Positions 34,643 through 47,200 of a DNA stretch of 64,000 bases are shown piece after piece. The position numbers and the translations under genes were made by a program. The notes beneath the pieces are model-generated. The model was not told the DNA's origin, did no database searches, and saw nothing but the letters and a program-made list of their open reading frames with translations. The stretch comes from Lepeophtheirus salmonis (taxonomy: Eukaryota; Arthropoda; Copepoda; Siphonostomatoida; Caligidae). Location of the stretch: the NCBI RefSeq assembly GCF_016086655.4, contig NC_052136.2, forward strand, positions 5,332,001 to 5,396,000, written 5' to 3'. The stretch's first letter is position 1. Each line of letters starts with the position of its first letter.

Positions 34643-36860
34643 TATATCAATGTAACAAATATTTCTCAGTCATCAGTATACATATCAACAAAAAAATATC
34701 TTTTTTACAATTACTAAATTTGTGTTGTACAAATAATTTAATCATACCGTAGTGTGCAAAGTCGTGTTTACTTTAATATGAAAACAACGGATAGTCAACC
34801 TGTAAAAGAATAGTCTAAGAAAACATTCTTTATGAATAATTAAAAATCATGGACCCGTGACGATCATTGACTTATTTTGTAAATATTTTTTTTTATTTTT
34901 CTTCGGTTAATGCGGTTAGACTTGATATCATTGCATAAATTACCTATAGGTAGGTACTTACATAAATATTTAGGAAAACATATAACATATAAGTCAATTA
35001 TAAAATCAATAACATGGTGTGATATGTTTCAATCTAGAAAAAAATGACGGATCACACACTATTATAAATTTTCTAGAAACAAACTTGTTCGGTTCTTCAG
35101 AGAAGCTCCCAATCCACATAGAAAAATTTGGTTTCCATCAGTCACAATGATAAATTCAATCTTCATCCGTCCCATTTAATATTCGGTCTAGTCCGTAAAT
35201 TATCGATGAGGTCATGTGTGTTTCCAAATTGTTAGCATTGATAAAATTACGGCATATGAAGTTTAAAATGTTTGATATCAGTACAACTTGTATAGCTAGA
35301 TAAAGATGAGCTTTTTTGCCCAATCGCTACCTATACATCCAAAAGAAACAGAAAAACTTACATAAGGTAAATATGTGAAGTTTTGACATACTAACGTATC
35401 TTAAAGTAAGCAAACCCTTTATGAATTAATAAATGGCAGCTGCTTTAAAACAGGAAAAATTGATTGAGGAAAACAGTTGAAGAGAAAGAACATAGTATTT
35501 TGTGCATCCCAAAAAGTAGTGAAAAAAAACGTCGGTCCATGAAGTGAAACCTCTTGTAACTTTGTGCTTTGATACAAAAAGTGTTACTTTTTTAGTAGAA
35601 TTAAAATAAAATGGTTGTTTAACATTTTGAGAATCCCCTCTCTTAAAGTATGCTTGATAATTTTTTGTTTTTTGTATAAAAAACGTTCGTAAAAGTCAAG
35701 TGAAAATCAAACATTTCAACATATAGGTAAAGCGAAAATTAAATATTGTTAGTCACAAAAATTCTTAGTCATAACCATTCAAAGGAGACATACTCAATAA
35801 AAACTGGTAGAAGGAATATCGTTTTTAATATTTATATCATTTTTGATGCGTTGAATCTTAATTTTTATTTAGATACTTAGTAGTAAGAACTCGTATATAA
35901 CTGTACATAATATTTTTTATTTTTTGAGTAAATAACAGAGTCAAGATATCATATAAAGCCCAAAGAAACAAAATTTATAGGGCGTGCATTTGTAACATAC
36001 TCATTGAGATGTTACTTTGTTCTATTAGGAATGCAGTATTCATTAAATATGCTCAAATGTATGCATTGTATATACACAAACAAATACTTTTTATTATCAA
36101 ATCATTCAAGCATAAAATGACTCGGGCATCAACTTATATACGTAGTTTTTTTATTTCATATACACTAGAAGGTCTCATCTTTGGATTGTTTTTTTACTCC
36201 ATTACGATATTATCTTCTAGAGAGCATCAAGAAACCCTTATACGCAAAATCATCCATCCATCAACTCATTATTTGGATAGTACACTTTAAAAAATAAAGA
36301 AGTAACATTTTTGGTTTAAAAATGACCATTGTCAATCGTAGTATGTACAATATTTTAGAAAATATAAGATCTCTGTAATTGAAACAACATAAAGAACTTT
36401 GTTCTTTTTTTGGATCATGTAAATAAACTTATAGTTTTATGATAAGGAATTGGGGGGGGGGGAAATAATTGAAGTAACTATATTTCAAGTCATTTAGAGC
36501 AACAATTACCTTAAACATTTTTCAAACATCTTGAATAACACAAGAATAAATATGAGTCCCTAATTAGTTTTTTTGGTATTGTCTCTGTCTTTTTAGAGTG
36601 TTTAGTTAGAATTTTTTGAGTATTGTTACTCTTTTATTGGCTTCAATCAAAAACCAATAATTGATCCATATAAAAGTTGATTTATTTTTCTACAAATTTT
36701 ATTTGGATTTCATATATTTGCATTGGGGTTGTTATAGTGGTTGTGATAGACTTGGTTAGATGAAGTTGGACTTATGAAGTGTAAGTAAACATTATATATA
36801 GTGTTATACCTATGATTTTTTTTTAAAGTTCATATAGATACTGTATATTTCCTTCTGTTG

Positions 36861-36945
36861 AGCGACCCTGAATCGAACTAATAATCATAGAGTTTAATAA
36901 AATAACTTTTCCCGAATGCGGTTTTCACTGAGCTATTTTGATCCA
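36861..36945 (-). repeat. tRNA-like relic (possible SINE head)
   Basis: On the minus strand, ATAGCTCAGTG resembles a Pol III A box and, about 55 bases on, TTAGTTCGATTCAGG resembles a B box/T arm. The intervening region does not fold as a D or anticodon arm and the acceptor ends do not pair, so this is not a working tRNA. It could be a tRNA pseudogene or the head of a tRNA-derived SINE; no tail was seen. Confidence 0.3.
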
Positions 36946-38916
36946 TCCAAAGAAACTTCTCAAAGGCGTAAAGAATCCGATTTTCATTTATAAAAGAGTT
37001 ATTGGTTCTATAAGGGATAGTTCAACTGCAATTTTTATTTTTTCAAGGATAAATTTCTCTAGAAGAATTACTAAAATTGTTAAATCTTTGAGATAATAAA
37101 TTTGATTATATAAAAAAGAAATAAAAAATTAGCAAATAATGAAGTTTTAATAAATTAGTATTTTATTAATTATTCCCTCAATAAAATTGAAATCAAATAT
37201 TGTTAATGAACTAGACTTCTTATAAATAAATTCTCTATCAAATGAAAGCCTAATTATTCACACTGTAAAAAAGTAATTCTTGTGTAAAATTGAGGTGGTA
37301 TTCCTTTTCAAACAAAATTCTTAAAATATTGCAGGATTTTAACCTTTCAATTATATTATCTCAGGATTGAATGATCGCATATAGAGTGTAAGCACATATG
37401 TGAAATTAAAATACAATTAACCAAATTTGATAGGAAAAAATTAATTACAGATTCTAAATTAGCTTGACAAGAAAAACTAGAGCTGAATATAAATTTTAAA
37501 AGATTTTTATTTTGTTGAACTGTATAATTAAGTATCGAAGTAAATATATACAACAGCTTTTTTTAGAATATGGATTGTAATGCAATAATGTATAATGTAA
37601 CCATAATATTACAATATTTGGCTTCTTTCTTCTCTTGCCATAGAGTTAGATCATAGTCATAGATAGTCGTGATAATACCAATAGTTATTAATAATAATAA
37701 AGTTTGGTAGATGGAACAAATAATTTCTCGCTCTATAATAAATTAATATAAAGTTTTATCTTTTTTCTCTACTATACTGTTCAGTAACATAAATATACCA
37801 AAAACAAAATAAACTCAAGTTACTATGTTTTCATTTCTTATTCCAAATGGGACCTAATTTTTTTTCTATAAGTGTCAAGGCCTATAGACAAAGACCATTA
37901 AGTTTTTGTTGTTTTTCTATTTTTAAGGCTGAACACTTTTTAAGCAATTGGTGTTAAAGATTGAGGCGAAGGATGTCAACATATTTTAAAGCTTAATGTT
38001 AAAAGATTCTAAAACTAGTTTTAAAATGTATATGTCCAGTTTGGAACTCTAGTAATCTTTGTTTAAAGTGTAATTTTTATTCAGAGGCTCATAGTCCCAA
38101 GAAAAGTAAATCCAGAGAGTGTAAAAATAATTATTAATTGAAGGGAGAACTTTTATTACAAAAATACAACTTTAAAAACACTCTATATTGTTGTAAATTT
38201 GAAAAAAGTTATTCAGAATATTTTGAGGATAAAGTTTTTTGAAATTGATCTAATAAGAAAAGTTTGTTTATTTGTAGACCATAGGAAGAAAAGCCAAGAT
38301 AAATCTTCCGTCTTTGTCAGAACTTTCTTACTTTTTTAAAATTGCTTTAGAATGTCGTCCACTTTATTTAACAAAAATATAGACATTTGTCTCCAAAATG
38401 GCGTCGCTCAGGTTTATTTTTCAATAGATGAAGACTGTAAAATAATCTCTCATGATTTCAAAATAGAGGAAATTCAAAAAGTAGTGTGGGTCTATATATT
38501 ATACAGGGTATACTTACTTTGTAATTGATTTCCCATTATTAGCATTATCTAAATGCTTAAGAAATATCAGCTTGAAACATCTACATATAAAGTTGTGAGT
38601 GTGAAATATGTGAGGGTGGTTCAAGTTCATTTAATCGACCGTACCTAAGTGTTATAATTTTTTTTTATTAGATAAAAGGTCAATATAATTAAGATCAAGA
38701 GGGGAATGGGGTTGAAAATGTGAAAATATTATCCAGATAATTAAATATAGAGTCTTAGATCTTTATTATTTTTTTCTTCAACTTAAGAAATGTTGCTCAC
38801 TTATTATTTGCAGGCCCTCTACGCAGCTGTAATGATATTTTTGATTTTGTGGTAATGAAATAATCATAAATAAATTCAATTATTATTTGTAATCAACTAT
38901 AAACATAATAATTCAA

Positions 38917-39300
38917 GGTTACAATTTCATATTTGTACAATTATTTCATGCAGAACTACCAATATCCGTTGTTGCTAGTATCACAAATAACTATTAATGT
39001 ACAAATATAAATAAGTACATTAGGGTGGAGCTGGCCCTCAACAAACTTTTAAACTATATAACGGTAATTTTTTTTTTTTTTTTACCGTGTAATATGTAGC
39101 AATTTTATTGAAATAAAGTTAAATTTACTTGAGCACAAAGTCAATGTCAATTTGAAAATAGTCACAAAAACTAAAAAAAAACATCAAATTTGGGTTTTTG
39201 AATTTGTCTAAAAAAGTTTTTGAATATATATGTCAGATTACAATTATTAATAAATACAAATATATTTTATTTTAAACAATCTTGTAATGCATCCCTTAAA
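38917..39300 (+). repeat. Dispersed repeat family R2, copy 1
   Basis: It is colinear with 59136-59550. Shared blocks are ATGCAGAA-TACC-ATATCCG, GCTAGTAT-ACAAATAACTA, GTACATTAGGGTGG-GCTGG, CAACAAACT-TTAAA, and further on AAATAG-CACAAAAACT. A 16-base T run interrupts this copy. No reading frame is conserved. Confidence 0.65.
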
Positions 39301-41565
39301 AAATACAATCTATTTTTTGGTTGATCTATATTAATAGAGTAATAAGTAAAAAATAAAGCTCTTTTAATTCATTTAGACATTAATTATGGAATTACTTAAT
39401 TTTCCCTTTCATTTAGTGCATACTCTTCTGCTAGTAAGATAAAAAAAACAGCAAAAAAGGAAGTTAATAAAATAGGGCAAGTTCGATATAAACAGTATTC
39501 CTTGCTTTGATGTACTTTTAAGAGACAAAATTCTTGTTCAAAGTCCATTTAGAACATTTAACCTTACGTTAGTGAACATACTTTTTTATAAACATTGGAT
39601 TGCAGTTTCAACAGAATTGATATAATTTTAATTATCATAGTTCTAACATTATTATTTTTAGTTCTGATCTTAAGTCCCACAACTTCTAGATGAATGGTTA
39701 TACAACTTAACAACGATGTTACACACATTGGGTTACCTGATAGTAGGATTAAAATTCAGGTATTATCGCATTGGTAACTTTAAACATAGGCAGAAGAGTT
39801 AAGAGAGCTGTTTCTAGAAATATCTTAGAGAATAACCCTAGAGGGCTGAAGACACCTTGATCAGGTTGATCCCTCCAAATTCCCACACAAACTCAAAACA
39901 AAAGTAGTCTTGTTATAATCTACCTAAAGGTTCCTTATTTACAAAAGATAAGACCTCAGCCCACGGGAGAAATATGACATATATCCATCTATATTTCCTT
40001 TTTCCCCCTTCTCCAGTCACAGGTGCGTGTATCTGATCTAATGAAACGTCTACTTCAAAACATTCTTCAAATTGTCAGGGTTACCATGTTGATTTCATGT
40101 GTTTTTTTAACATGCCCTGAATTCTCCCAATTTTACTTGATATTTTTCTTATATTTACCTAAAAGTCTTTGGAGATTTAAGCTTTCTAATATTGGATGTA
40201 TTAAATTATTATATATAGATCTAAAAAAATGAATTTTAAACTAAGAAATTAATTATATTCACCAATACAAAAGTGTATAACATATCCACGAATAATTTCC
40301 TAAAAAAAGCACATTATTACAAAAATTACAGATTTAATTTCTTCTTACTTTTTAGGAGCCTATTACAAAAGTATGTTATTTATCTTTGTAAATGTATCTT
40401 AACCAATGAAACTAATGAATTACGGTAAAAAAATGATATACTCTAAATCACTCATTTTTAATGGCATTATCATAGAGCTTCTTGAACATAAAGTTATACC
40501 TGTATTTTTTTATAGGTGCTTATATGACTATTTTTATCAATATTTACAACAGATCTTTAATAAATGTAAAAAAGCGTAATTCATTCAAAACTTTGTTAAC
40601 ATTTAAAATTCAATATCTATTCATTTTTTCATTCAATGATGTTTTGTACGGAAACGAATTTTAAATTAGCAAATAATTTATTATTTGGAATTTATTGAAA
40701 AAAAGTAATAAGGTAACTCAGTTTTTAAATTCCGTGGAAAAAAGTAGTTTTTATACTTTGTATCTCATAAATGTTTGCTATAAAAAAATTCGTATTGTTA
40801 TACTGAGAAAATATGAGCATTATATTTAGAATGGGCCTGAATTTTATACTTGAGTGTCTGTCTGATAAAATATTATTTATGCTAGAGAGATTAACTGTAA
40901 TTTTTATAGAGATGAGGTTCAGCAATGTTGAATAAATTAAATAATGAATCATAATTTGTGAATTAAAACCAAATTCAAAAAGTATTCGGAGATTTAGTGT
41001 GCATTTTTGTATGTTCATCTTATTTTGCTTATTTTATACATCAATTTCATCATTAAAGGTCAATTACAATAATGCAATAAGCACTATGCTTTTATCAAAA
41101 AAGAAGCAAGTGTGTTGCATAAATCATATTTTTACAAAAAAAAAAATAATAATCAGGATAGGGTATGAAAACAATGTTGTTTAATTTCACTTAAATTAAA
41201 TTACTTATGAAAGTAATCACCAAATATATACATTCAATATGCACAAACATATTTTACTGTAGCTGACAACTTAATTATTTTTGAGTAGTTATTTCCATCA
41301 TATTATTCAATTTTGATTTTCGCAGGCTAATAATTTATTGAAACAATTGCCGAATCAATATGTGTAGTAATTTATAGTAACATTTATTTTTATGTTTCTT
41401 GGTGAATTTCTCATTGGGAAGTTACCCCCTTATTTACATTCACAAAATCAAGTTCATCTTACGAACAATGTGTTTCTGAGACATGCTTAATATGAATTTT
41501 GTCTACATATATTAAACATATCACGGTAGTTAAATTTAACCAAATGTGAAGAGGGATTATAAAGA

Positions 41566-41680
41566 ATCTCTTTCTTCGTTTCTCTCTCAACTTTTCTCTG
41601 TTTCTTTCCTCTTCTTTTCCCTCTATTTCTCTCCTTTTTCTTCTACCTTCATTCTTTGTTTCTATTCCCCTCTTGTTCCT
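41566..41680 (+). repeat. Polypyrimidine tract
   Basis: About 115 bases are almost purely C and T on this strand, with scattered A or G. The two opposing open frames here (minus 41459-41716 and plus 41546-41761) are products of the low complexity, not genes. Confidence 0.8.
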
Positions 41681-44168
41681 TGTAACACGGGCACCCACTC
41701 CTTGTACTATATACATATAATTTTAATTATAAACAACAGTAGTTTTACTTTCATCATTTAAAGTTGGTAATTGTGGAATTATAGCACCATCTCAGATTAC
41801 TTTTTAATAAAAAAAAATAGTATCGTGTACATATAATTATAAACATTTTTTCCCCCATGGCTCTCAAAGAACAGATTTTTGCTCTCAGTTTACCGCCATA
41901 TTAAATTTCAGAAATTGTAATTTGACTCATGAAGAAATTCATTTTTGTTGACTAAATTTTACTAATAAAAATAATAATTACCCAGTTTGTGCTAAAGCTT
42001 TTACTCAATTTTGAATTTTAATTATCAGCCAATAAATAAAAGAAATATGAATACATACGTTTTTAAAAATTTCATTATATGGGGATTTATGTCTGTGAAT
42101 CTTGTGAATATATATTTGTCCTAAATCGAAGGAAATTATTATCTGTTAGGTTTCACAAAAATGTATCTTACCTTTAAAATTTTAATATATTCACATGAAG
42201 AAAATTGGACTCATATCTTCAAAATTGAGATCTATCAAGCCTTTTGAACAAAGCAAGTTTTGGCAGGAAAATGCTATTTTTCATATTAATATATGATTTA
42301 AGACATAATTAATATCTTATTGCAAAACCATGGCTACTGAACATGATGAGTAGATATAGATATACTTCAAATGTAGCCCATATCTTCATAAAAACCCAAG
42401 TCTCCACTAGAATTTATGAACATATATTATTCGTCTTTTTATATTTTGAAAAAAAAAACCAAGAAATTAAAGTGCTATTGACAATTTTTAATGATTTTTT
42501 TAGTACGGATGTTTATATTAAAATATTTTTTGTAGTTTGTTATCAATGGTAAAACTTTTTCATTATCTTTAAAACATTAAAAAGTTTTCTTTCCCAATAA
42601 AAGGATTAATTTTTTAAAGTAAAAACAATTATTACTCTAGGTAACAAAAAACTTTTAAGCTACATATCATATTCTAGTAGTATTTGAAGAGTCAATAATG
42701 AATCTATAATCTGTTTTCCTAGAATTTGCAATTCAAAATTTATTAGCATGTTTACCTCTTATTATAGGTTTGAACCAATTTTTGATTAAGAAAAAAAAAT
42801 CAGTAATCCACACAAAAATGAACCTGTAAAATTTGCAACATTACAAAATTGTATTTACATAGAAATTATTGCATTATCCCGGAATTTTAAAACTAACTAC
42901 TCTTAATCTCGTACAAGGAGGTAAAGTAACTCTGGAAAGAGCTACAAAAATATTTTCAATAATGACCTATATTTAAAAAAAAGAGAGTATCTGAAAGAAT
43001 ATGTAATTTAAAAAAAAAATAAGAAACACTGTTTTTTATAGACATATTTATAATTGAAAGATGAGTAATTTCTGCTCTAAATGAGTTAATTTCGCATGAG
43101 AACAGATGCAGAAAAAATAATTGAACAGTTTCGCATCACTAAATAATATCCTATGATAAACCTTTCTTGATTTATATCACTAATTCTCAGATTTTATTGA
43201 TCTTACATGAAATTGAAACTCATTGATATTTTTTTATCAATAATCATATCAATTTTTCAATAATATCAGAAATAATCTAACTATATTAAATGTAAAATTA
43301 TATAAAATATAAACCGGTACAAAAAAAATTTTAATTTTTTTATAAGCACGTCCCTTTAATAAACCCAAAAAGTTAGATCTGTTCTTCCCTTGAATAGATG
43401 TCCTAGTCAAAAATGAATTGCTAAGACATAAATAAAAAAGGCAAAGGATATTTTTTAAATATATTATGTTACGGTTTTATGATGAATTTCCATTCTTTTA
43501 TCTTAAAAAAAAATTGTAATACATTTTCAGAAACAAGAATATTCTGCGTTAAATGGCGAAACTAACTAACTCTTTCCCTCCAAGAAGTAAAAAAAAGGGT
43601 CCATTTAGTCTCTGCAAAGCCCGTAATAACCCATAAATAAAGAATAAGTGGCTTTAGAATATAAATATTGTAATAACCTCTAAATAACGATTTCCTCGCA
43701 AAACTTGATCTACCAGTTAATATTTAAGTGTAAACACTACCTAATGTAAATTATTTGAACTAATCCCTTACTTCTCCAATATAGGAATAAATCCAATTTA
43801 AACTTTAGCTTATTAAAAATTAGTGAGAGTGAGTTCCTACCCACTATTATTTATTTTTTCAATGAGCCCTTGTGTCCTTTTAAAGATCTGTATAATAAAC
43901 TGTTAACAAAGTTTAATTAGAGTTTAACATATGAACGTTCTGAACGTAGTCTAATAATATGCATGAGTACTAAATTAAAAACACATAAGTAACAAATTTC
44001 TACGTTAATATGAAAACGTTGTGATCCTTCAAATTAATGATAAATTTTGATAAATAAAGTTTAAATATTAATAAATAATTATAATCATTTTAGTATTCAC
44101 ATAACTCAAAGTTATTTATATACATAAATATACTTAATTGCAATTGATTGATATTATTTATTTTTTAG

Positions 44169-44232
44169 GTAAATATGAATAAACCAGGAATTATCATCAT
44201 ACTTCTGACTACATTCATTGGATGGCTAAAAG
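44169..44232 (+). other. Signal-peptide exon with candidate upstream splice acceptor
   Basis: The start ATG at 44175 is preceded by TTATTTTTTAG ending at 44168, a good splice acceptor, which suggests a 5' untranslated exon further upstream. The exon ends CTAAAAG at 44232 before GTGAGT, in phase 1, and completes a Gly codon with the GA at 49317. The short hydrophobic exon joined directly to a Cys-rich PAN exon is a usual arrangement for secreted proteins. Confidence 0.75.
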
Positions 44233-47200
44233 GTGAGTAAATTCCTGTTTCCCTATATACTGGCAGTGAATGAGACGGGAACCACCTTGTATGTTGCACT
44301 TCATTTTAATTTGAATGAAGTCAAATAAAATTGGACATGGTATACATTAAGAATAGATCTATTTATATAAAGAACCATTATTTCTGAACTTAGTCGCTCT
44401 TGGTGGCACTAATAGCCTCCAAATGGGAGTGGAAGGTCCCGCGCACATATTTAATGAAGCTGTGCCTTGAAATCATTAGGCTTTGGACTTCATTAGCAGT
44501 GTTCCGTAAAATAATTGTGTTAAATATGTTGCAGACAAAATTGTTGGGCTAATAGATTTGGTTGGTTAAATCACTATGTACATTTTCATTGTAAGACTAT
44601 ATTATCGTGTCCAATGTCATTCCAATTATATTAAATTAGGGCAATCAAACTATTGAACGATAGAAAAGAATCACACAGCGGCGTCCATCAGCATCATAGA
44701 CCCTTTTTAATATCCAAAAATACAACATGGCCCCCAGATTGTTTCTGGTAAAATTCTAGCGCCAAAGGAAGTTTAAATTCTACCACCGCCACGTTTCAAA
44801 GCAGCAAGGATCCCTTCTAATATGTTATAATACACCCTAGTACACGGGTTATGCAAATAAAATGCTAGGCCCATGGTATGTTAAATTTCTACTTAGCCGC
44901 TTTCCTGAGCATAAATGAACCCCTTTTTAATATCCAAAAATAAAGCTTGACCCATGGGTAGTTGAGGTGATCTACTTGGGATTGTTGAGAGAAAGACAAA
45001 TACAAGTGATATTGAATGTTTATTCGTTCATTAGTCGAACCAATCTGCAAATTCTATCGTAATGGTACATTAATTGTACTATCAATTTTGGTGCAGTCAG
45101 TTTTTTTATCCATTTCGTAGAGACTTGTTGATACATAATCATTAATAAATAATGAAAAATAATATTGATTATATAATGAAAAATGAAACTATTGGTATAC
45201 AAAAGAATATATGTATATAATAAGATTATTTGGACCCTTTTAAATTATAACAGAAAATGAACTAAGCATACAAATTGACATAATAGAAGTAAAGGTCGCA
45301 AATAGTTGTTTTTCACTCATTTTATTTATTTTTTAAATGGTGTAGATAGACCAGATAAAGACCAATTTTTTGACCAAACTGTTCTATGAAACTGGTCCAT
45401 GCCAAATTTAGATAGAATTCAATAAAACTATAACAATCTCAAGTTAGTCTAGGATTTCCAGGCCAAAGCCAAATTCCAATATATTATTATAGCATGCATA
45501 TTAACCCCTATGTATAAAATGTATTGACAAACTATGAAGAAATACTAATTTTAAATTACAACTACAAAGCTTAGTGTGTCTATTGCGTGGCATGGCATTG
45601 AATGTACAATCAGCCTGGATATATGAGGAACAATGTTTGTTTGTAAACCCACATAATCTGTATTGCAAAAGAATGAAATCAAATTTTTTCCCATATAAAT
45701 TTTCCCTCGAATAACGTCTTTACAACAAAAAAAAAGTATATTGCAAATTTTTTGAGACGTGTATACATGATTCATAAATACGTCATATTTGCAAATCTAG
45801 AACATTATTAATATACACATCATTTAATATATATTTGTGATAAATTTTTATATTACAAAAAAAAAAAATAGGACTTCTTATGCTAAAAAAAAAAGATAAA
45901 ACGGTTTTGTATTATTTTATTATGATGAGCTTTTTTCCTTTACGTGTCTTAAATTGAAAAATCATTTATTTAATACTATTTATCTGTTATACGTATTGGA
46001 TACTAGAGAGAGTTATTTGTTAAACTATAGCACAAGATCTTTCAATAGTGTTTTTTACTCAATTTCATTCTATGGTCAAATGGTAAATTTAAATTATCTT
46101 ATTTCTATAAATAATTATGGAAGTTGGTACTTAAAAAATAATTCTTGTTTCAAATACAATTATTATTTCATATTTATATAAAACTCTAAAAATAATTTAG
46201 ACTATAATTACTAAAGGACTTCTTTTTAAGCAATATTTTTAGTATTTCCCTTTGGTATTAAGATATATAAACCTTTTTACCATCAAATCTTTAGCACACA
46301 ACGTATAACCATAATATTTTTTGTCTTGAATTTTTGATTTTTTTTTTTAGTATGACACGCTAATCTTTAGCTACACACACTCGTTGTTATTTCTTACACA
46401 AAGTCGACATGCAGTTCTAAGATATTAAACATACACTCAAGAATGAGTTATCAGGACACATATGAAAAACTTTTCATTATCAATAATATCTTAAAAACAT
46501 AGAATAAGAAGGTCCTCACACCCTCCTTTCTTTTGATAACACTACAAAATACAAACACGATAACACCATAACAGTTCAAAGTCCAAAATAATAATCTCCC
46601 ATAAATACATACTACAACAATCAAATTATTTTGTTACACTTTATTTCTATTTTTTTCTTTAAATAACTTATAATACACTCAAAAAAAACTATTATGGGAA
46701 ACAATTAAATATAGTCGATTAATAATTTATATGTGAGAAGATTTAAATTTTCAAATTGTAAAGGCATTTATATTTCCAATTGAAATATATTGGAGCTAAA
46801 AAGTCACTTATATATACATATATATTATTTCACGTACTCACGTAACAGTTCCCAATAACTATTATATATATGGATAAAATATCAGAATAAACCTGCTTGG
46901 TAAATAAAAATATTAAGAATAGAGATTATCTTTGAGAATCTATGATTGTCCTATACCTTTTTCAATGAAGGAAGATATTCAAAAGTAATAAAAGATTCAG
47001 AAGTGAGGCTTGAATTGTCCATTTCTGGATCCTTAATCATTTGTATAGACCATGCAGTACAAACAAAGCCTTATAAATTGAATGGATATCATGGCGATAG
47101 AAATATATGATTTGATCGTTTATTCATTGGAGAATGATAACTTTCTCACAATTCATCACAGGGTCCTTCATTTCAATATTCCGTCGCTTTATGACACAGT

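Larger units (their letters stand above)
34643..44168. other. AT-rich intergenic DNA upstream of the PAN-ZP gene
   Basis: No gene recognised in 9.5 kb. It contains a degenerate tRNA-like sequence (36861-36945), a dispersed repeat (38917-39300), a 16-base T run (39068-39083) and a polypyrimidine tract (41566-41680). A 58-codon ATG frame at 38352-38528 (+) and the other short frames show no motif. I could not identify a promoter for the downstream gene. Confidence 0.5.

Noticed and set aside
38352..38528. 58-codon ATG frame (MSSTLFNKNIDICLQNGVAQ...)
   Set aside because: It has an ATG and a stop but no motif, splice context or conservation evidence, and frames of this length are expected by chance in 9 kb.
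41459..41761. Opposing 85- and 71-codon frames
   Set aside because: Both are low-complexity translations of the polypyrimidine tract.
44690..44960. Duplicated CCCTTTTTAATATCCAAAAA phrase as a second element
   Set aside because: Only about 22-45 bases are shared between the two sites and no boundaries or partners were found, so it is noted within intron 1 only.
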